A stretch of DNA of 64,000 nucleotides from Isoetes taiwanensis (taxonomy: Eukaryota > Streptophyta > Lycopodiopsida > Isoetales > Isoetaceae), in contig JAJEKV010000005.1 in the NCBI GenBank assembly GCA_021234155.1, positions 11,402,572 to 11,466,571 on the forward strand, given 5' to 3'. The first letter of the stretch is position 1. Every line of letters begins with the position of its first letter. Positions 22,016 to 32,819 of the stretch are shown here, one piece after another. The position numbers were made by a program, and so were the translations under genes. The notes below the pieces were generated by a model. That model saw only the letters and a program-made list of their open reading frames with translations. It was not told the DNA's origin and did not search any database.

Positions 22016-24278
22016 AAGTTCCTTAATTTTTTCCCTGATTATGACGCTGCAGAATGCAATTGTAAACATACCTCAGTGAAGATACAAAAACTCCTATGGG
22101 TTAAACATTGCTATTCCAGCTATCTCTACATCCCATCTCTGAGCTAAGATTGAACTCCAACCATCTCTCTCTCTTCTGCAGGTCAATCAAACACGCCTAC
22201 ATCAGAACCACGCGTCATTGCTTCTGGCATGAATGGAGCACTGCATGTTTTTCGAGAAGAATTACCTCCTTCAAACACGCTCTCTACGAGGTGAGAAAAC
22301 CATATCAATTTCTTCATCTAACTTCGCATAAGAGAGACAACCAATTTATTTGAAAGCTCTTAAACTACTTCAGCTCACTGCCAAGTTCCCGCTTATGGCA
22401 AGTCAATGGTTTGAAGTAAGAGCGAGGTTATTTAATTAAATGAGGTGCATATAGTAGGCCTAAACTCCATATCCTGTTGTCCAAAATAAATTTAACTGAC
22501 TAGATTTTTAATCCTGGGTTTACCTTTATTCAAGTCTGTAGGTAGATGAGGGAAAGAAGCCCTCTCATACAGGGAGAGAAGTTGTCTCAATATAAAATCA
22601 AATGAATACCTCAACTTCGACATGCGCTGGCTATTTTTATATTTGTGTCGTGCATGAAATCATGTTGGAGCAGAATGTATGCTCTGCCTGCAGTAATCAT
22701 TTGGAGCAAGTAAGTATTGTCCTGTGTAGTTCTCATCCTTTTTACCCTAGGCCTCAAATCTCAATAAAAGCAAGTTCCATAATATGCTGTTGCTTTGGCT
22801 TGCAGGGCCTCAAAGAAGATTGGAGTCCGTCGATATTGAAATGCAAAGCCATGCTTTTTGTTGTTTTCCAAGGACAAGGTTTCACGCATACACAAGTACA
22901 GTAACTATTGCTTCTTTGTTGCCCGGATGAGATGTTATTAGACCATTTGGTGGTTTTATATTCACATGATATAAGAACAAGCTGTTTTTACGTTTCATAG
23001 ATCATGATCATGATATCGCTATGATAACTTCTATGGAACATGACTTAGGTTATGTCCATATTATTCTTTATGTTGGCTATTCCATGTTTATACTATTTCT
23101 TACGTCATTTCAGGTTCGTTATGAAACTGCCTATGGCCAATGCAGAATTTAAATGCTTCCTTAGTTGCATGAAGAGTTTTGGGTCTTCTATCGCGACGTA
23201 CATGCTCTCCAAATTTAGAAGCCTATAGTTTGTAGTGTTCGTCTCTTTAAAGGGAGCCATTAATTTCAGGGATCTATCCCCCATTGCATGGAATCACAAG
23301 TTGTGCGGAGACTAAAGGAGGGACCGGAATGGCCCTCAAATTTTCGCGATTGAGGTAAATATTAAGTTTATCCAATCTGTTATGTTTATACTTTTGAGAT
23401 TTATCTAGCATCAAAGCTTCCCTTTTCCAGCTAAGCAGGTTCGTTTTTCTTGAGATTCCTCTTCTCGATATCGGAAGCAAGCATCACTCCTGCTTTTGGA
23501 ACCATCTCCATATTTGGAAGAAGTCGTATCGGTGTACATATATTACTCAATGCAAAATAGGTGTGCAAGGATTGAGGTTGATACAGCAAAGGAGGCCCAC
23601 TTCTGTATATTGTTGACTAAGTCAGGTTCAATTGCATGGACCTTAACAGTAACACGATATCTTCAGTTTATATGCTTGCCTTATATTCCTGTACAAATGA
23701 TGGTGGAAGGAGATTAGTAGCCTTTATTGTCACAATGAGAAATATGAAACTGACCACAATCGCACACTATTCTATTGTGTTTTACACATATATACCCTTC
23801 ACAGACCTAAAGTACCCATGTCTACCACTCCACTATCCAAAAATTGCTCAGACCTTTAGACTTCATTTCGCTCCCATTGCTACATGTGTACATCTTAGGC
23901 AATAAAAAATTGAACAGTTCCAACAATCTCTCTCTCTACGAGGTGCAAATTGCAACATAACGTAGACTTATTACATGGAATTTAATGTTACATTGAAAAT
24001 GCTATAGCATATAATAAGGCATCTAAGTGATAATACGTGGCAACATCTATAGCATAAATCAATGTCACATAATTTTCAGATTTTCATAACGGAGCAAACA
24101 TCAGCTATGGACACCAATGTCACATAATTTTTAAATTCATAACAGAGCAAACATTAGCATATGGACGTTGTTAGGTCAAAAGATAACTATGTATTTGTTT
24201 CAAACAATTTGCTCTTGCAAAGTGATGTTAATGATGTTGACGAGTATCTAGGAATTTGCTAATGAGAACATTCAAGTA
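22016..24278. other. Largely unassigned DNA, no certain gene
   Basis: Exon-like pieces with pyrimidine tract and AG (for example ~22183-22290) are present but give no recognisable protein. Near 24020-24165 a ~65-bp block (CAATGTCACATAATTTT…CATAAC(G/A)GAGCAAACAT) is duplicated in tandem. Confidence 0.35.
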
Positions 24279-24488
24279 TTGACTTATACTAAAGGGAACA
24301 TGGACGCCGAGCTTGGATGCCACATCGGCGATACAGTCGAAGGACCAAGGAGGGTTGAGCTCCTCCTCGAGCAGCTAGTATTGAGGTTCCTGGAAGGCGA
24401 CCGCATATCATACCCTATCTTCCATCTTACAGAAAGATTCTTGCTCAAACTAAACGCCGAAGGGGAGGCCTACATCCTGGTGGAGTAG
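24279..24488 (+). pseudogene. Short ORF upstream of the coiled-coil ORF, same frame
   Basis: Seventy codons from ATG 24279 to TAG 24486-24488, with helical composition (VELLLEQLVLRFLEG). The frame is the same as the 24531 ORF, and only two stop codons and about 40 nt separate them, so the two may once have been one frame. No family is recognised. Confidence 0.35.
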
Positions 24489-24530
24489 GAAGATTAAGTA
24501 CTAACCCTAGTTCGGTATTATCCCTCGGGC

Positions 24531-25190
24531 ATGGCCCAAGACGCTGCTGATGCCGAAGCTCGTCGGGAGGCAGAGCGGATTATGTCGATGGCACAAGAGG
24601 AGGATGCCCGGCTGATCGGGAGTGGAGATCCAGCTATCAAGGGACAAGAATACGTATATTTGGGAAGAGGGAGAGCCATAAGTCGGGGCAACAACTTTAT
24701 GATACCCCCGTACTATTATGATGAGGACGGCCAGATCTTCATATGGGAAGATATCTCACCATCTCTTCCTCAGGGGGGTCTGCAAGCCTTCGAGCTAGAT
24801 ATGGCGGCCCGAGCTGACAGATACATTGCTGAGATCCGCAGAAGGACGGGGGCACGCCTGCTACGAGAGCAACATGCCCAACAGGAAGCAGCTCGGCTAG
24901 CCGCGGAGCAGGCTAGGAAGGCTGCCGAGGAAGCTGCCAAACTTGCAGAGGAAGCCGCCACTCGTGTCGAGAAGCCCGCTAACCGTACTATACAACGGAA
25001 GTGGAAGACCACTAACCCGACACGCTTGGGGCCACAATATAAGTCTCGCCTCCAAGCGATCGGTGGGGTCGCAAAGCAGGGGGAGGTACTCGACGGGAGA
25101 CCTTGGTCGAGCGGGCCCGGCATCCAGCCACAGGGGGGAAACTCTTCCCCTTGTTCCCCCACTTCGTCAGAGGAAGCCCCACCGGTTTAA
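24531..25190 (+). CDS. Alanine-rich coiled-coil protein, unknown function
   Basis: A 219-codon open frame, more GC-rich than its surroundings. Residues 1-35 are acidic and alanine-rich, ~36-85 hold aromatic sequence ([17 protein letters not shown]), ~105-150 form a strong Ala/Glu/Lys/Arg amphipathic helix ([20 protein letters not shown]), and ~150-185 are basic. The frame overlaps the beginning of the H3-fold ORF by ~250 nt and stops (TAA, 25188-25190) just inside the H3 homology. It may be the true N-terminal part of an H3-fold protein after a frameshift, a retroelement gag-like remnant, or an independent gene. I recognise no named family. Confidence 0.5.
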   Translation: MAQDAADAEARREAERIMSMAQEEDARLIGSGDPAIKGQEYVYLGRGRAISRGNNFMIPPYYYDEDGQIFIWEDISPSLPQGGLQAFELDMAARADRYIAEIRRRTGARLLREQHAQQEAARLAAEQARKAAEEAAKLAEEAATRVEKPANRTIQRKWKTTNPTRLGPQYKSRLQAIGGVAKQGEVLDGRPWSSGPGIQPQGGNSSPCSPTSSEEAPPV

Positions 25191-25476
25191 ACCCGGGACA
25201 GTGGCCTTGCGGGAAATCCGCAAGTATCAGAAGACGACGGAGCTCCTTATAAAGAAGCTACCATTCGTCCAACGGCTTGTTCGGGAGATTGCACAGGAGT
25301 TCAAGACAGATCTTAGATTCCAGACTCATGCCATTCTTGCCCTACAGGAAGCTGCTGAGGACTACCATGTCACCCTTCTCAGCGTCGCCAACCTTTGTGC
25401 AATACACGCCAAGCGGGTGACTATTATGCCAAAGGATTTGGCTTTAGCATGCAAGATCCGCGGGGATTGGAACTAG
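25165..25476 (+). CDS. Divergent histone H3 fold with non-canonical tail
   Basis: From [10 protein letters not shown] at 25168 to TAG 25474-25476 the frame is a full H3 fold: [13 protein letters not shown] (alpha-N), ELLIKKLPF (with one extra residue, FVQRL in place of FQRL), [12 protein letters not shown] (alpha-1/loop 1), [18 protein letters not shown] (alpha-2) and [15 protein letters not shown] (loop 2), ending [10 protein letters not shown]. The canonical H3 tail carrying Lys4, Lys9 and Lys27 is absent. Upstream the same frame is open to ATG 24943 with a Ser/Arg/Gly/Pro-rich segment. Loop 1 is not lengthened as in most plant CENH3, so CENH3 identity is not supported. A divergent H3 variant or retrocopy fits better. 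The 3' flank has several TTTTTGTAAT-type plant 3'-end signals. Confidence 0.7.
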   Translation, partial: RQRKPHRFKPGTVALREIRKYQKTTELLIKKLPFVQRLVREIAQEFKTDLRFQTHAILALQEAAEDYHVTLLSVANLCAIHAKRVTIMPKDLALACKIRGDWN

Positions 25477-25749
25477 ATCCCCCATTTTTGTAATACAACT
25501 GTAACTTTTTCTATATCAGTTTTTGTAATTAATACAATGGTATCTTGACAACTATATGTATCATTGTTTGATCCTCCATGCAAACAACACACACATAAGC
25601 TCGAGTTCAAAAAATAAATAAATAAATAAAAAATAATAATATAATAAAAATAATATTGATAAAGTAACAGAACTTATGGAATATTCCCTAAGAAAGAGCC
25701 TCTCTTTTAAAACGTTGATACAGAGTTAGCCAGAAATCAGAAATATAAC

Positions 25750-26193
25750 ATGAATTCTTCAACCGTTCTAAATACCAGGCATATAGCCCAAAGCTCACCA
25801 CCCAACCGGGTCCAGGCTCTGCAAGAAATCGTTATCTTGCATTCTCAATCGCATCCAAATACTCAATCACAAAAGATGGTTTCCACCACTAGAACCGCAG
25901 ACAAAACTGAAGACTCAGCTCCAATTCCACCGATGACTCTCTATATCAGAAATAAGAGGAACGATTGCTTATATAGGCAGCGATCAAGCTATTTCCAGAA
26001 GAACCTTTTTCTATTCAAAGATATCATAAAAAAGGTAAGCATTCAGTTAAAAATATCTGGGATTTCCCTTCGACGAAACCGGATCTGCCTTTTTACAACA
26101 GTTCCGGGAGATCTTTGTATGATCCCGAACTGTTTTGGCGGACAAAGGCCGCGACCTGTTATCAACCTTGTATTTGAGTTTTTATTTAATTAA
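25750..26193 (+). CDS. Hypothetical ORF, low support
   Basis: A 147-codon frame with an ATG start, Ser/Thr/Gln-rich for the first ~60 residues and basic afterwards. It has no recognisable domain, signal peptide or convincing neighbour. A pyrimidine-rich tract and possible donor (AAAAAAGGTAAGC at ~26030) lie inside it, so the apparent frame may run through an intron. It may be chance. Confidence 0.2.
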   Translation: MNSSTVLNTRHIAQSSPPNRVQALQEIVILHSQSHPNTQSQKMVSTTRTADKTEDSAPIPPMTLYIRNKRNDCLYRQRSSYFQKNLFLFKDIIKKVSIQLKISGISLRRNRICLFTTVPGDLCMIPNCFGGQRPRPVINLVFEFLFN

Positions 26194-26378
26194 CCAATGG
26201 TTCATTGTTAAAGAGTTTATTGCCTATCACGACCTTGACACCTTAACTTAAAACCATTATTTGAAGTCTAGACTACCCTTGGCACACGAATTACTAGTAT
26301 TTCATTCTGGATGCGTTGACCTGAACCACTCCCCCGAACACCACCATATCAAACGTACCCCTACTTTTTAGGGTTTCA

Positions 26379-26684
26379 TTGTTGTTTAGCCTTCTCTATT
26401 TTTGCTCCTCCTCCTTCCACGAAGCTGCCCTGGATTATGCCAAGTGCCAGCAATGGTACCAGAATGGGGAACACTGGGATTCTGATGTCCCCTTTGAACT
26501 TCTCCACCCTTATCTGCTACAGCAGGTGGATATCATAACAAACATGGAGGATCATCCGGATTATGCCGATTTCTTGGAGTTTTACGCCCAAGAAATGGTG
26601 CCCCAATGCACATCATATGGCAATCCCCCACAGCTCTATCTCCACATGGACATACTCATGCATATAAATAAACAAGCGTTTTGA
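26379..26684 (+). CDS. Hypothetical ORF, protein-like composition
   Basis: 101 codons. After a hydrophobic start the sequence is acidic and aromatic (WYQNGEHWDSDVPFELLHPY, DHPDYADFLEFYAQEM), unlike random translation of AT-rich DNA. A CTTCCACGAAG edge near 26425 could be a splice acceptor, so the hydrophobic N-terminus may be intron sequence. No family is recognised and no partner exon was found. Confidence 0.3.
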   Translation: MLFSLLYFCSSSFHEAALDYAKCQQWYQNGEHWDSDVPFELLHPYLLQQVDIITNMEDHPDYADFLEFYAQEMVPQCTSYGNPPQLYLHMDILMHINKQAF

Positions 26685-26699
26685 ACGATAAAGCAAGCA

Positions 26700-29220
26700 T
26701 ACATGCTTTTACGAGATATCCTTCCAATAGATCGTCTTTTGGACTCAACTCCAAATGAAAACTACTTAATAAGCTTACCCATGTGAAATGTGAAGCTTGT
26801 ATAAGAAATATGAGTTCTAGCATCACACATTTTTAATTGATTTCTAGATTGGCAGTTTTTCGATCTCCTATCGTAAAAGGTTATTAGTACTTTCGAGCAT
26901 AATATATCAATTCTAGTATTATGGCACACATATCATGGGAAAACTTCAACACCAACCGCCAAGCATACTTGACTAATGATGAATTTGTTGTAAAGACAAA
27001 TGACAGTTTTCAAATCGCTACTTCCGTACCAAATCAAGTAATGCAACGTCTTACATTTATGCATAGATACGCATAGCTATTCATGCACCTAGATATTTTT
27101 AGCAATGAGGACCTCAAGCTTTATCCCTTTATGCTTCTTATGCTTTAGTAATAAAGGCTCCTGCATATCTAAATCCATATCCGAGATACAGAGGCATCTA
27201 ATAGAACAAATTGAAACCATACCTAAATTGCAAATGTGAATTCCCTTCCACAATCTTCACGTCAAGGAAAGTTGGCGTTAGTTCTTGTTCATCTTCTAGG
27301 GACAAACTGCAATGTGGCGATCATTCTCACCCAGAATGAAAAGTCACTACAACATTCTAGTTATCACGACCTCTTGCAGCAAGTTACCTTCTGCCCTCCA
27401 TACCTTCGTCCAAGTAGAGGATTTTTTTCACGAATATACTTTTGGCTATGGCAGATCTAAGCAAGAAATCCATAGATTCCCACTATACCTATGGATTCAA
27501 AACATGCGATCTAACATTACAGTTATGCCATCAATATCATGCATATGAGGGTGATGTATTGGTAATAGTGAAGAAAAATTGTTGCTTAATCTCTGAGAAT
27601 ACTGGTCCCATACGGATTTTTGCCAATCACTTATCACCTTTTAGTTCGAGTTTGTGATTAATCTATTTTTATGAAATTTGCAAATTAAGACTTGATGCAA
27701 AGCGTTGTATCCCCCTCTTCATGGCCACTTTGCTCTCTTCATGGGCACTTTTCTCTTCATGGCCATTTCCTTCTCTTCATGGCCATTTTCCTCTTCTCAT
27801 CAGTTTCAGCAACCTTAGCTTATCTTGATTTCCCTTGTAACGTTTATTGATAAATACCTAGTTGCAACCCCAACCTGTTGTCCCCTGAAATGCTTATTGA
27901 TAAACACCTAGTTCCAACCCCAACTTGTTGTCCCCTTAAATGCATACGATACACACCTAGTTGCAAGTATACCCAGCATCGTGTGTTGCATTGCTCATGC
28001 TTCTAGATTGCTAATTTGCAAGTGCAAATGAGTTATAGTTGGCACATTTTTCTATCATTGGGATTTATTGTTGAAGATGGTGATTATTTGGTACATGAGT
28101 CAAACAGTTTTAATAAGTGAAAATGGCAATATGCTAGATATTCTTATGGTAGATGAAAGCTCAATGCCAATCATGTTATTACAATTTGATTTGCAAGAGA
28201 ACAAAAAAATACTATCCCTTTGTGCAACACGGCATTGTAAAATTTTGGAGTGGATTTACAAGTACCAAGGACAAAAATTGTTACCTTGTGCAACACCAGT
28301 GAGCACAATTATGCAAAACAGAAAGGTGCACACTTCTGTTTTATGATTTTCTATGTTCTATGAAGTCCAATTTTCCTTCCCTCTTTCACAATGCTGGGAT
28401 ATTCCTGTGTACCACTGTTATTACCTGAAATTCAAAAACGTCCATAAACCTAGACAGTTAGATGAAACAAGCATAACGACAATCTGCAATTCTGTTGTGC
28501 ATGTTTAATCAAGGGGCTACTGCTAAATAGAAACGAATTTGTTGCTTCTGGGTGCGAAGAACAGATCACAGATACATGATACATCTGCCGAAGTTTTCTG
28601 AGAAAAACAAATTGCAGACGATCACATCAATCAGCAAATGGGATCAGCAATTGTGGCAATGGGATCAGCAATTGATCTGCAGCACAATTGCTGATCCTTA
28701 CCCAAAAAATTGGACAAAATGAATGAAGCCAGGTAACGGACAGCTAAATTGAAGGAGCAAACAATTATTGCGGCCTTGCGTTACAGGAACCCTCTGATTT
28801 GCGGACTGTAAATGTTCTGATATGCCGAGACACAGCAACACAGATTTTTGGGTTTTGATGCGGGCTCGCAAATGACGAAATTGGGAATCATTTCCAGCTT
28901 AACGTGGTCTTAAAGCATGGTCGTTTTCCTGGAATATAGGCACTTTCTAAAAATAACCGACAAAGGGACAACTCTCAAAATAGGCAGAAAAGCGTGGAAA
29001 GCAACGAACAAGGGATATAAGTTACCCCTTGCTACTGGTGCCATGCCAGGCTGATGTGGCGCAACCCCAATGGTTGACAATTTTATCGCGTAGAATAACC
29101 AACGATCATGATCGTGCCACAACCCATAATAGGGGTAACTTCACTAACAAGGCGGTCTGATTGAAGGCGGTCTGATTGAAGGCAGGAATACTCGTTACGC
29201 ATGGCATATGGAAACGTGCA
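26700..29220. other. AT-rich DNA, no certain gene; short tandem repeats at 27.70-27.98 kb
   Basis: CTCTTCATGGCCA(C/T)TTT recurs four times at ~27715-27795. A ~58-bp unit (TTATTGATAAAYACCTAGTT…CAACCCCAACYTGTTGTCCCC) recurs three times at ~27840-27975. At 29155-29185 AAGGCGGTCTGATTG is doubled. Short frames such as 28068-28346 show no recognisable domain. Confidence 0.5.
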
Positions 29221-29227
29221 TAGAGGG

Positions 29228-29284
29228 TCCAATAATCCAATAATGAATCCAAGACTTGGTCACACCTACAACACTATATAAACC
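29228..29284 (+). promoter_or_regulatory. Promoter of the lipid-transfer gene: CCAAT boxes and TATA box
   Basis: Two CCAAT motifs at ~29229 and ~29236, and CTATATAAAC at 29274-29283, lie 130 and 77-85 bp before the ATG. A CT-rich leader follows, as expected for a plant polymerase II transcript starting near 29305-29315. Confidence 0.65.
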
Positions 29285-29359
29285 AAAGACCCCCCTACAT
29301 TCTTCCATTCTTCCCACCAGTCTCTTGCTTTCAGCCTCCTCTCACTCATTCAGCTAGCC

Positions 29360-29724
29360 ATGGATAGCCACAAGGTTATGATCATCCTGTTTGTGGCTGC
29401 CCTCGTCCTCGAGGCTGCCTCTACTGACAACTGCCCCAGTTTCACCACCCTTCTGCCTTGCCTTTCCGCCGCTAAAGATAGTACTGTCACTCCTAGCGCG
29501 GCATGCTGCAAAGTGCTCGAGACTTATGAGAACAAGACTGCTTGCCTCTGCCCTGCCCTCGAAGAAGCTAAAAAGATGGACAAGGATATCAACATTGCTA
29601 CTGCTGCAGAAATTCCTAGCAAGTGCACCTTGACGGGCTTTCCCGCCACTTGCGCCTGGTATGTTGTTGTTGTTGTTGTTGTTGTTGTTCATCGATTTAA
29701 TGATTCATATATTGCATTTGCAGA
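29360..29724 (+). CDS. Non-specific lipid-transfer protein-like, eight-cysteine, secreted
   Basis: The ATG at 29360 is in strong context (GCCATGG). Residues 1-21 are a signal peptide (hydrophobic core MIILFVAALVLEA). The mature part has the 8-Cys motif C-x8-C-x14-CC-x11-C-L-C-x24-C-x8-C, all eight Cys present, fitting the plant LTP/seed-storage/trypsin-alpha-amylase-inhibitor fold that binds lipids in a central cavity in the apoplast. Coding exon 1 ends at 29658 with donor GTATGT. The acceptor TTTGCAG ends at 29723. Joining TG with A gives TGA directly after …ATCA, so the protein has 99 residues. Without splicing, a run of Val codons from a TTG microsatellite would be added, which is unlikely. 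A C-terminal GPI signal is not seen. Confidence 0.85.
29659..29723 (+). other. 65-bp intron splitting the stop codon, with (TTG)n tract
   Basis: The intron begins GTATGT and ends TTTGCAG. It contains about nine TTG units at ~29662-29690. Introns at or next to the stop codon are known in plant lipid-transfer genes; here the stop codon is interrupted after its second base. The call rests on splice consensus and on the loss of family-like sequence beyond the last Cys. Confidence 0.65.
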
Positions 29725-29770
29725 TTGAATGTGGAGTTCAAAAGCATGAAGTTTGCTATGCTAGAAATAT

Positions 29771-29776
29771 AATAAA
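29771..29776 (+). promoter_or_regulatory. AATAAA polyadenylation signal
   Basis: AATAAA lies ~47 nt after the spliced stop codon of the lipid-transfer gene, at a normal distance for a plant near-upstream element. Confidence 0.5.
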
Positions 29777-29799
29777 TTGTCTCTTTGGCTACACATGTA

Positions 29800-30250
29800 G
29801 CAATGAGATGTAGCTATAATAATATATGATTTTCTTATAAACCATGATGATAATGAAATTACGGCTTTTAAGTATACTGGTTTACACATTCAAATCACAA
29901 GTAGGACGCCAATCTACACGAAAGTAACTATATTTATAAAGTAACTATATTTATACACTACCATTTATACTCAACTAATGCCACAATGACAATCTTGATG
30001 AAGACAGCTTTCATTTACTTTTTGACCAAGGGAAGGGATGTCAAACACAATCTCTCTTTGAATCTACTATAAAAGTACCGAATATATTTGGAGCATTTAT
30101 TAGTCTATCATTCTTAGAATAGCCCTGAGATATGGCTATCATGGTATGGTTTTCTTATAAACCCTAGTTAAAGTTAAAGCTTTTAAGCATTGATTTCCAC
30201 ATTAAAATCACAACTAAGACATAAACCTACATGAAAATAATATGGCCCTT
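29800..30250. repeat. Diverged tandem duplication, ~300 bp
   Basis: ATTTTCTTATAAACC…CGGCTTTTAAG…AAATCACAAGTAGGAC at ~29830-29910 matches GTTTTCTTATAAACC…AGCTTTTAAG…AAATCACAACTAAGAC at ~30148-30220. No coding sequence. Confidence 0.6.
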
Positions 30251-30257
30251 TTTCCAC

Positions 30258-30478
30258 ACTAGTCCTAAAATATGACTGTCATGTACAATATATGATACGA
30301 TTTGTGATTCTAGGGCTAAAAACGAGACACACAATCTTAAACTTGCATTTCCACCCCATGGTAGTCATAAAGTATGACACCATCAAAATACTAGTGGAAA
30401 ACCATCAAAAAATAAGACATATCTTACTTTTTATTATATATTCAAATAAGACTAGCTGTCTTATTTTATTTCAATCCG

Positions 30479-30569
<91 letters not shown>

Positions 30570-30740
30570 TATTTTTACATCATGCCACATTGGCAGCGTC
30601 CATGAGGACATATGATGGACCCCCAGAGACTTGAACACACCCAATGGACTAGCCAATAAATTATTTCATAGTGGGAAAGTGCTTTTCCTCGAGGACATTA
30701 GGTGGCCAAACCTCATTTGATAAAATATGTGATTTTTATC
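30258..30740. repeat. Dispersed repeat, copy 1, interrupted by a SINE-like insert
   Basis: AAAATATGACTG(T/A)CAT…ACAATATATGA followed by GAGACACACAA, ACTTGC(A/T)TTTCCAC and CATGGTAGTCATAAA matches 35725-36030. The last ~70 bp (GTGCTTTTCCTCGAGGACA…TTAGGTGGCCAA…TTTGATAAAATAT) resume at ~30675, after the (GATA)n-containing insert. AATAAGAC and GTCTTATT phrases give the repeat an inverted internal structure. Confidence 0.7.
30481..30660 (-). mobile_element. SINE-like element with (TATC)n tail, copy 1
   Basis: On the minus strand a ~95-bp body containing GTGTTCAAGTCTC (polymerase III B-box-like) and GGACGCTGCC…TGTGG runs into ~22 TATC units (30481-30569). A related body with the same kind of tail lies at 45258-45403 on the plus strand. 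The element interrupts the dispersed repeat that continues on both sides. Confidence 0.5.
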
Positions 30741-30809
30741 TTATCATTTGTTTTGGGCCGTTGATGAGCACAATATTCTTATGGATATTCGTTTTCATGC
30801 ATTTCAGAC

Positions 30810-30990
30810 CATCCACCAAATCCATGATGGGGTCAAATCCCCATTTCCACCTCAGCATAAGATTTTCCAACTTTTGCAATAAGTCAAAATACAAGTCAAC
30901 AAAACAACAGCTCACAGAACAACTGATGAGGGGATTTGAACCCCACTTGTCAAAGAATTCAGCAGAAAGTGCAATGAGCTAAAATACAAC
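30810..30990 (-). mobile_element. tRNA-related short repeat with A- and B-box-like motifs
   Basis: On the minus strand TAGCTCATTGC (A-box-like, ~30981) is followed ~38 nt later by GGGGTTCAAATCCCC (~30945-30930), a perfect T-arm hairpin and B box. A second T-arm-like GGGGTCAAATCCCC lies on the plus strand at ~30831. It looks like the head of a tRNA-derived SINE. No full cloverleaf forms. Confidence 0.45.
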
Positions 30991-30999
30991 AACAAATTC

Positions 31000-32400
31000 A
31001 CAGCGGAAAGTACAATGAACTCAAATAGAGCAACAAATTCTGTAAGAGTATGCAACAAACCACTTCACCTTCAAAGGGATGAACAAGAGCACTTTGGCAG
31101 TACCTACATGTCATCTCAGCTTCTTCTCCATGCAAACCTACTGAGCATGAGGCAGCAAGCCAAACATGTATCTGCAAAAGTGCCCAAGAAGTCCCTTTGC
31201 ACTCTGTCAAACAGCATGATCGACAAGAAAACAACATAGACATATGGGAGACACTGCAAAAACACATGCAACTAAACAACAGTAATCATTTCACAAGCTT
31301 TGAATGAGAGACATCTCAATATATAACACATAATTTGGATGCTTCATACTGCACATCATTAAGCCATTCTACCTGCTAGATCTGCATGTATCAGAACAAG
31401 CATAATGCAAAATCCAATGTGCACTTTTCGGATGTATATGAAAGAGGAAGAGCTCATTCCCATTTCAGAATGCTTACTTCCAGGAAAATCAGGGTTAGAA
31501 TCAAACAAGATTATAATGTTAACAATCTCAATAACAAACTGCAATGTAAGATTTGAGAAACTACATGAGGAAATAGCAGTCGGACTGTCCCAAAGAATGC
31601 TGCATCTATTTCTGGGACATAATGGAAATGCCTGGCTGCTCCCCATCTGCCAAGAAGTGCATAATATACTTTATGCCACCCAATAAAACCTTATTCATAA
31701 ATTAAATTTTATGAGGAGAGAATAAGATTACCAACCTGACGTCAAAAGTAAACTTTGTTTGGTTTCACCATTTTCAGTTGTGTATGTGGCCTCAATCATA
31801 GTTTTTATAAATGGAAGCAAGCCTACAAAGAGCACTATTACTGCCAGCTGCAAACATAGAATGCGTTATAATTCTTCCATATAAATTTTAAATCAAGCAA
31901 TACTGAATGACTTGCATATTGGGAGCCCGAGATTCTTTGGATGCTCCACAAGATACATAGCTGGAGAGTTATGCACACATGGAACCCATACGAGACAACC
32001 CCAACAAATATAAAATCCAGCTGAAGTCCATAGAGGAAACTTTTGCTTATCATTCTTGTCAGTCGATCAGAACAGAATGTTTACCTCGGTCATGCTGAAT
32101 ATCTATACTGCCCCAATAGCCAGATTCCCACGAATAGAGCTTTGTTAAGCACAGTGGCATCATCAGGGAATCCTTTCAGATCAGACAACCCTGATGTCGG
32201 ATAGTATTATAACAAAGAACTACAAAGAGTGCTTATGCAACTACTTATGGTAATTCTCAATTGTCTGCCACGTTCAGAACCAATGAATTCTACCCACAAG
32301 TAAGAAAGAAGAATTCAAATGCAGTGCACATGAGCCACTTCAAATATTCCTGACCTAATGGTAAACTGAAATAGGACAAGAACAATATGTCTCACTAGTT
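31000..32400. other. No gene seen
   Basis: A ~45-bp tandem duplication (CAG(C/A)(A/G)GAAAGT…CAACAAATTC) spans ~30960-31035. Beyond that, only short frames without recognisable domains or consistent splice structure on either strand. Confidence 0.45.
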
Positions 32401-32403
32401 TTC

Positions 32404-32800
32404 TCAGAGTTGAGCTTCTACTAGAAGCTGCCTGAATGTATCTGCTTCCTTCTGCTTGTTGACAGCCATCCACCCACACCTGGGTGGAGGGGCACAACGG
32501 GAGGGAACGATCAGTATCGACTCCGTCGTTCCCAAAGGGGCCGAGCGGCAAGATGATGGATGCATGGTCGCCCTGGCACCAGCACTTGAAGTGGGAGGTC
32601 GCCCGTGCGCCAACAACAAACAAAGACAAAGGAGAGAAGGACATGCACCAGCACCAACCAAGTGTCCAAGAATGGAACCGGAACCGCGCCACCAAACGAC
32701 ACCAGAGGCTAGGGAACACACATGATGAGGATTAGGTCGAGCCGAACATTGAACGTCTCGAGCTTGTTGTGTGCATCTGGAAGTCCAGCATGGTAGGTGG
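32404..32800. other. GC-rich segment with overlapping frames on both strands, unassigned
   Basis: Overlapping open frames (83-154 codons) exist on both strands because the segment is GC-rich and lacks TA-rich stops. None shows a domain, and codon composition does not favour one strand. Possibly internal sequence of the CACTA-like element that ends at 33766. Confidence 0.25.
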
Positions 32801-32819
32801 AAGAGGTTCTGCCGCCGTT

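Noticed and set aside
24943..25476. Calling the H3-fold ORF a CENH3
   Set aside because: Loop 1 has canonical length (FKTDLRFQ). The typical plant CENH3 loop 1 extension and altered alpha-1 are absent.
29659..29723. Poly-Val C-terminus of the lipid-transfer protein
   Set aside because: Encoded by a TTG microsatellite beyond the last Cys, with good splice sites removing it.
30471..30656. Ile/Tyr/Leu-Ser repeat protein on the minus strand
   Set aside because: It is a translation of (TATC)n.
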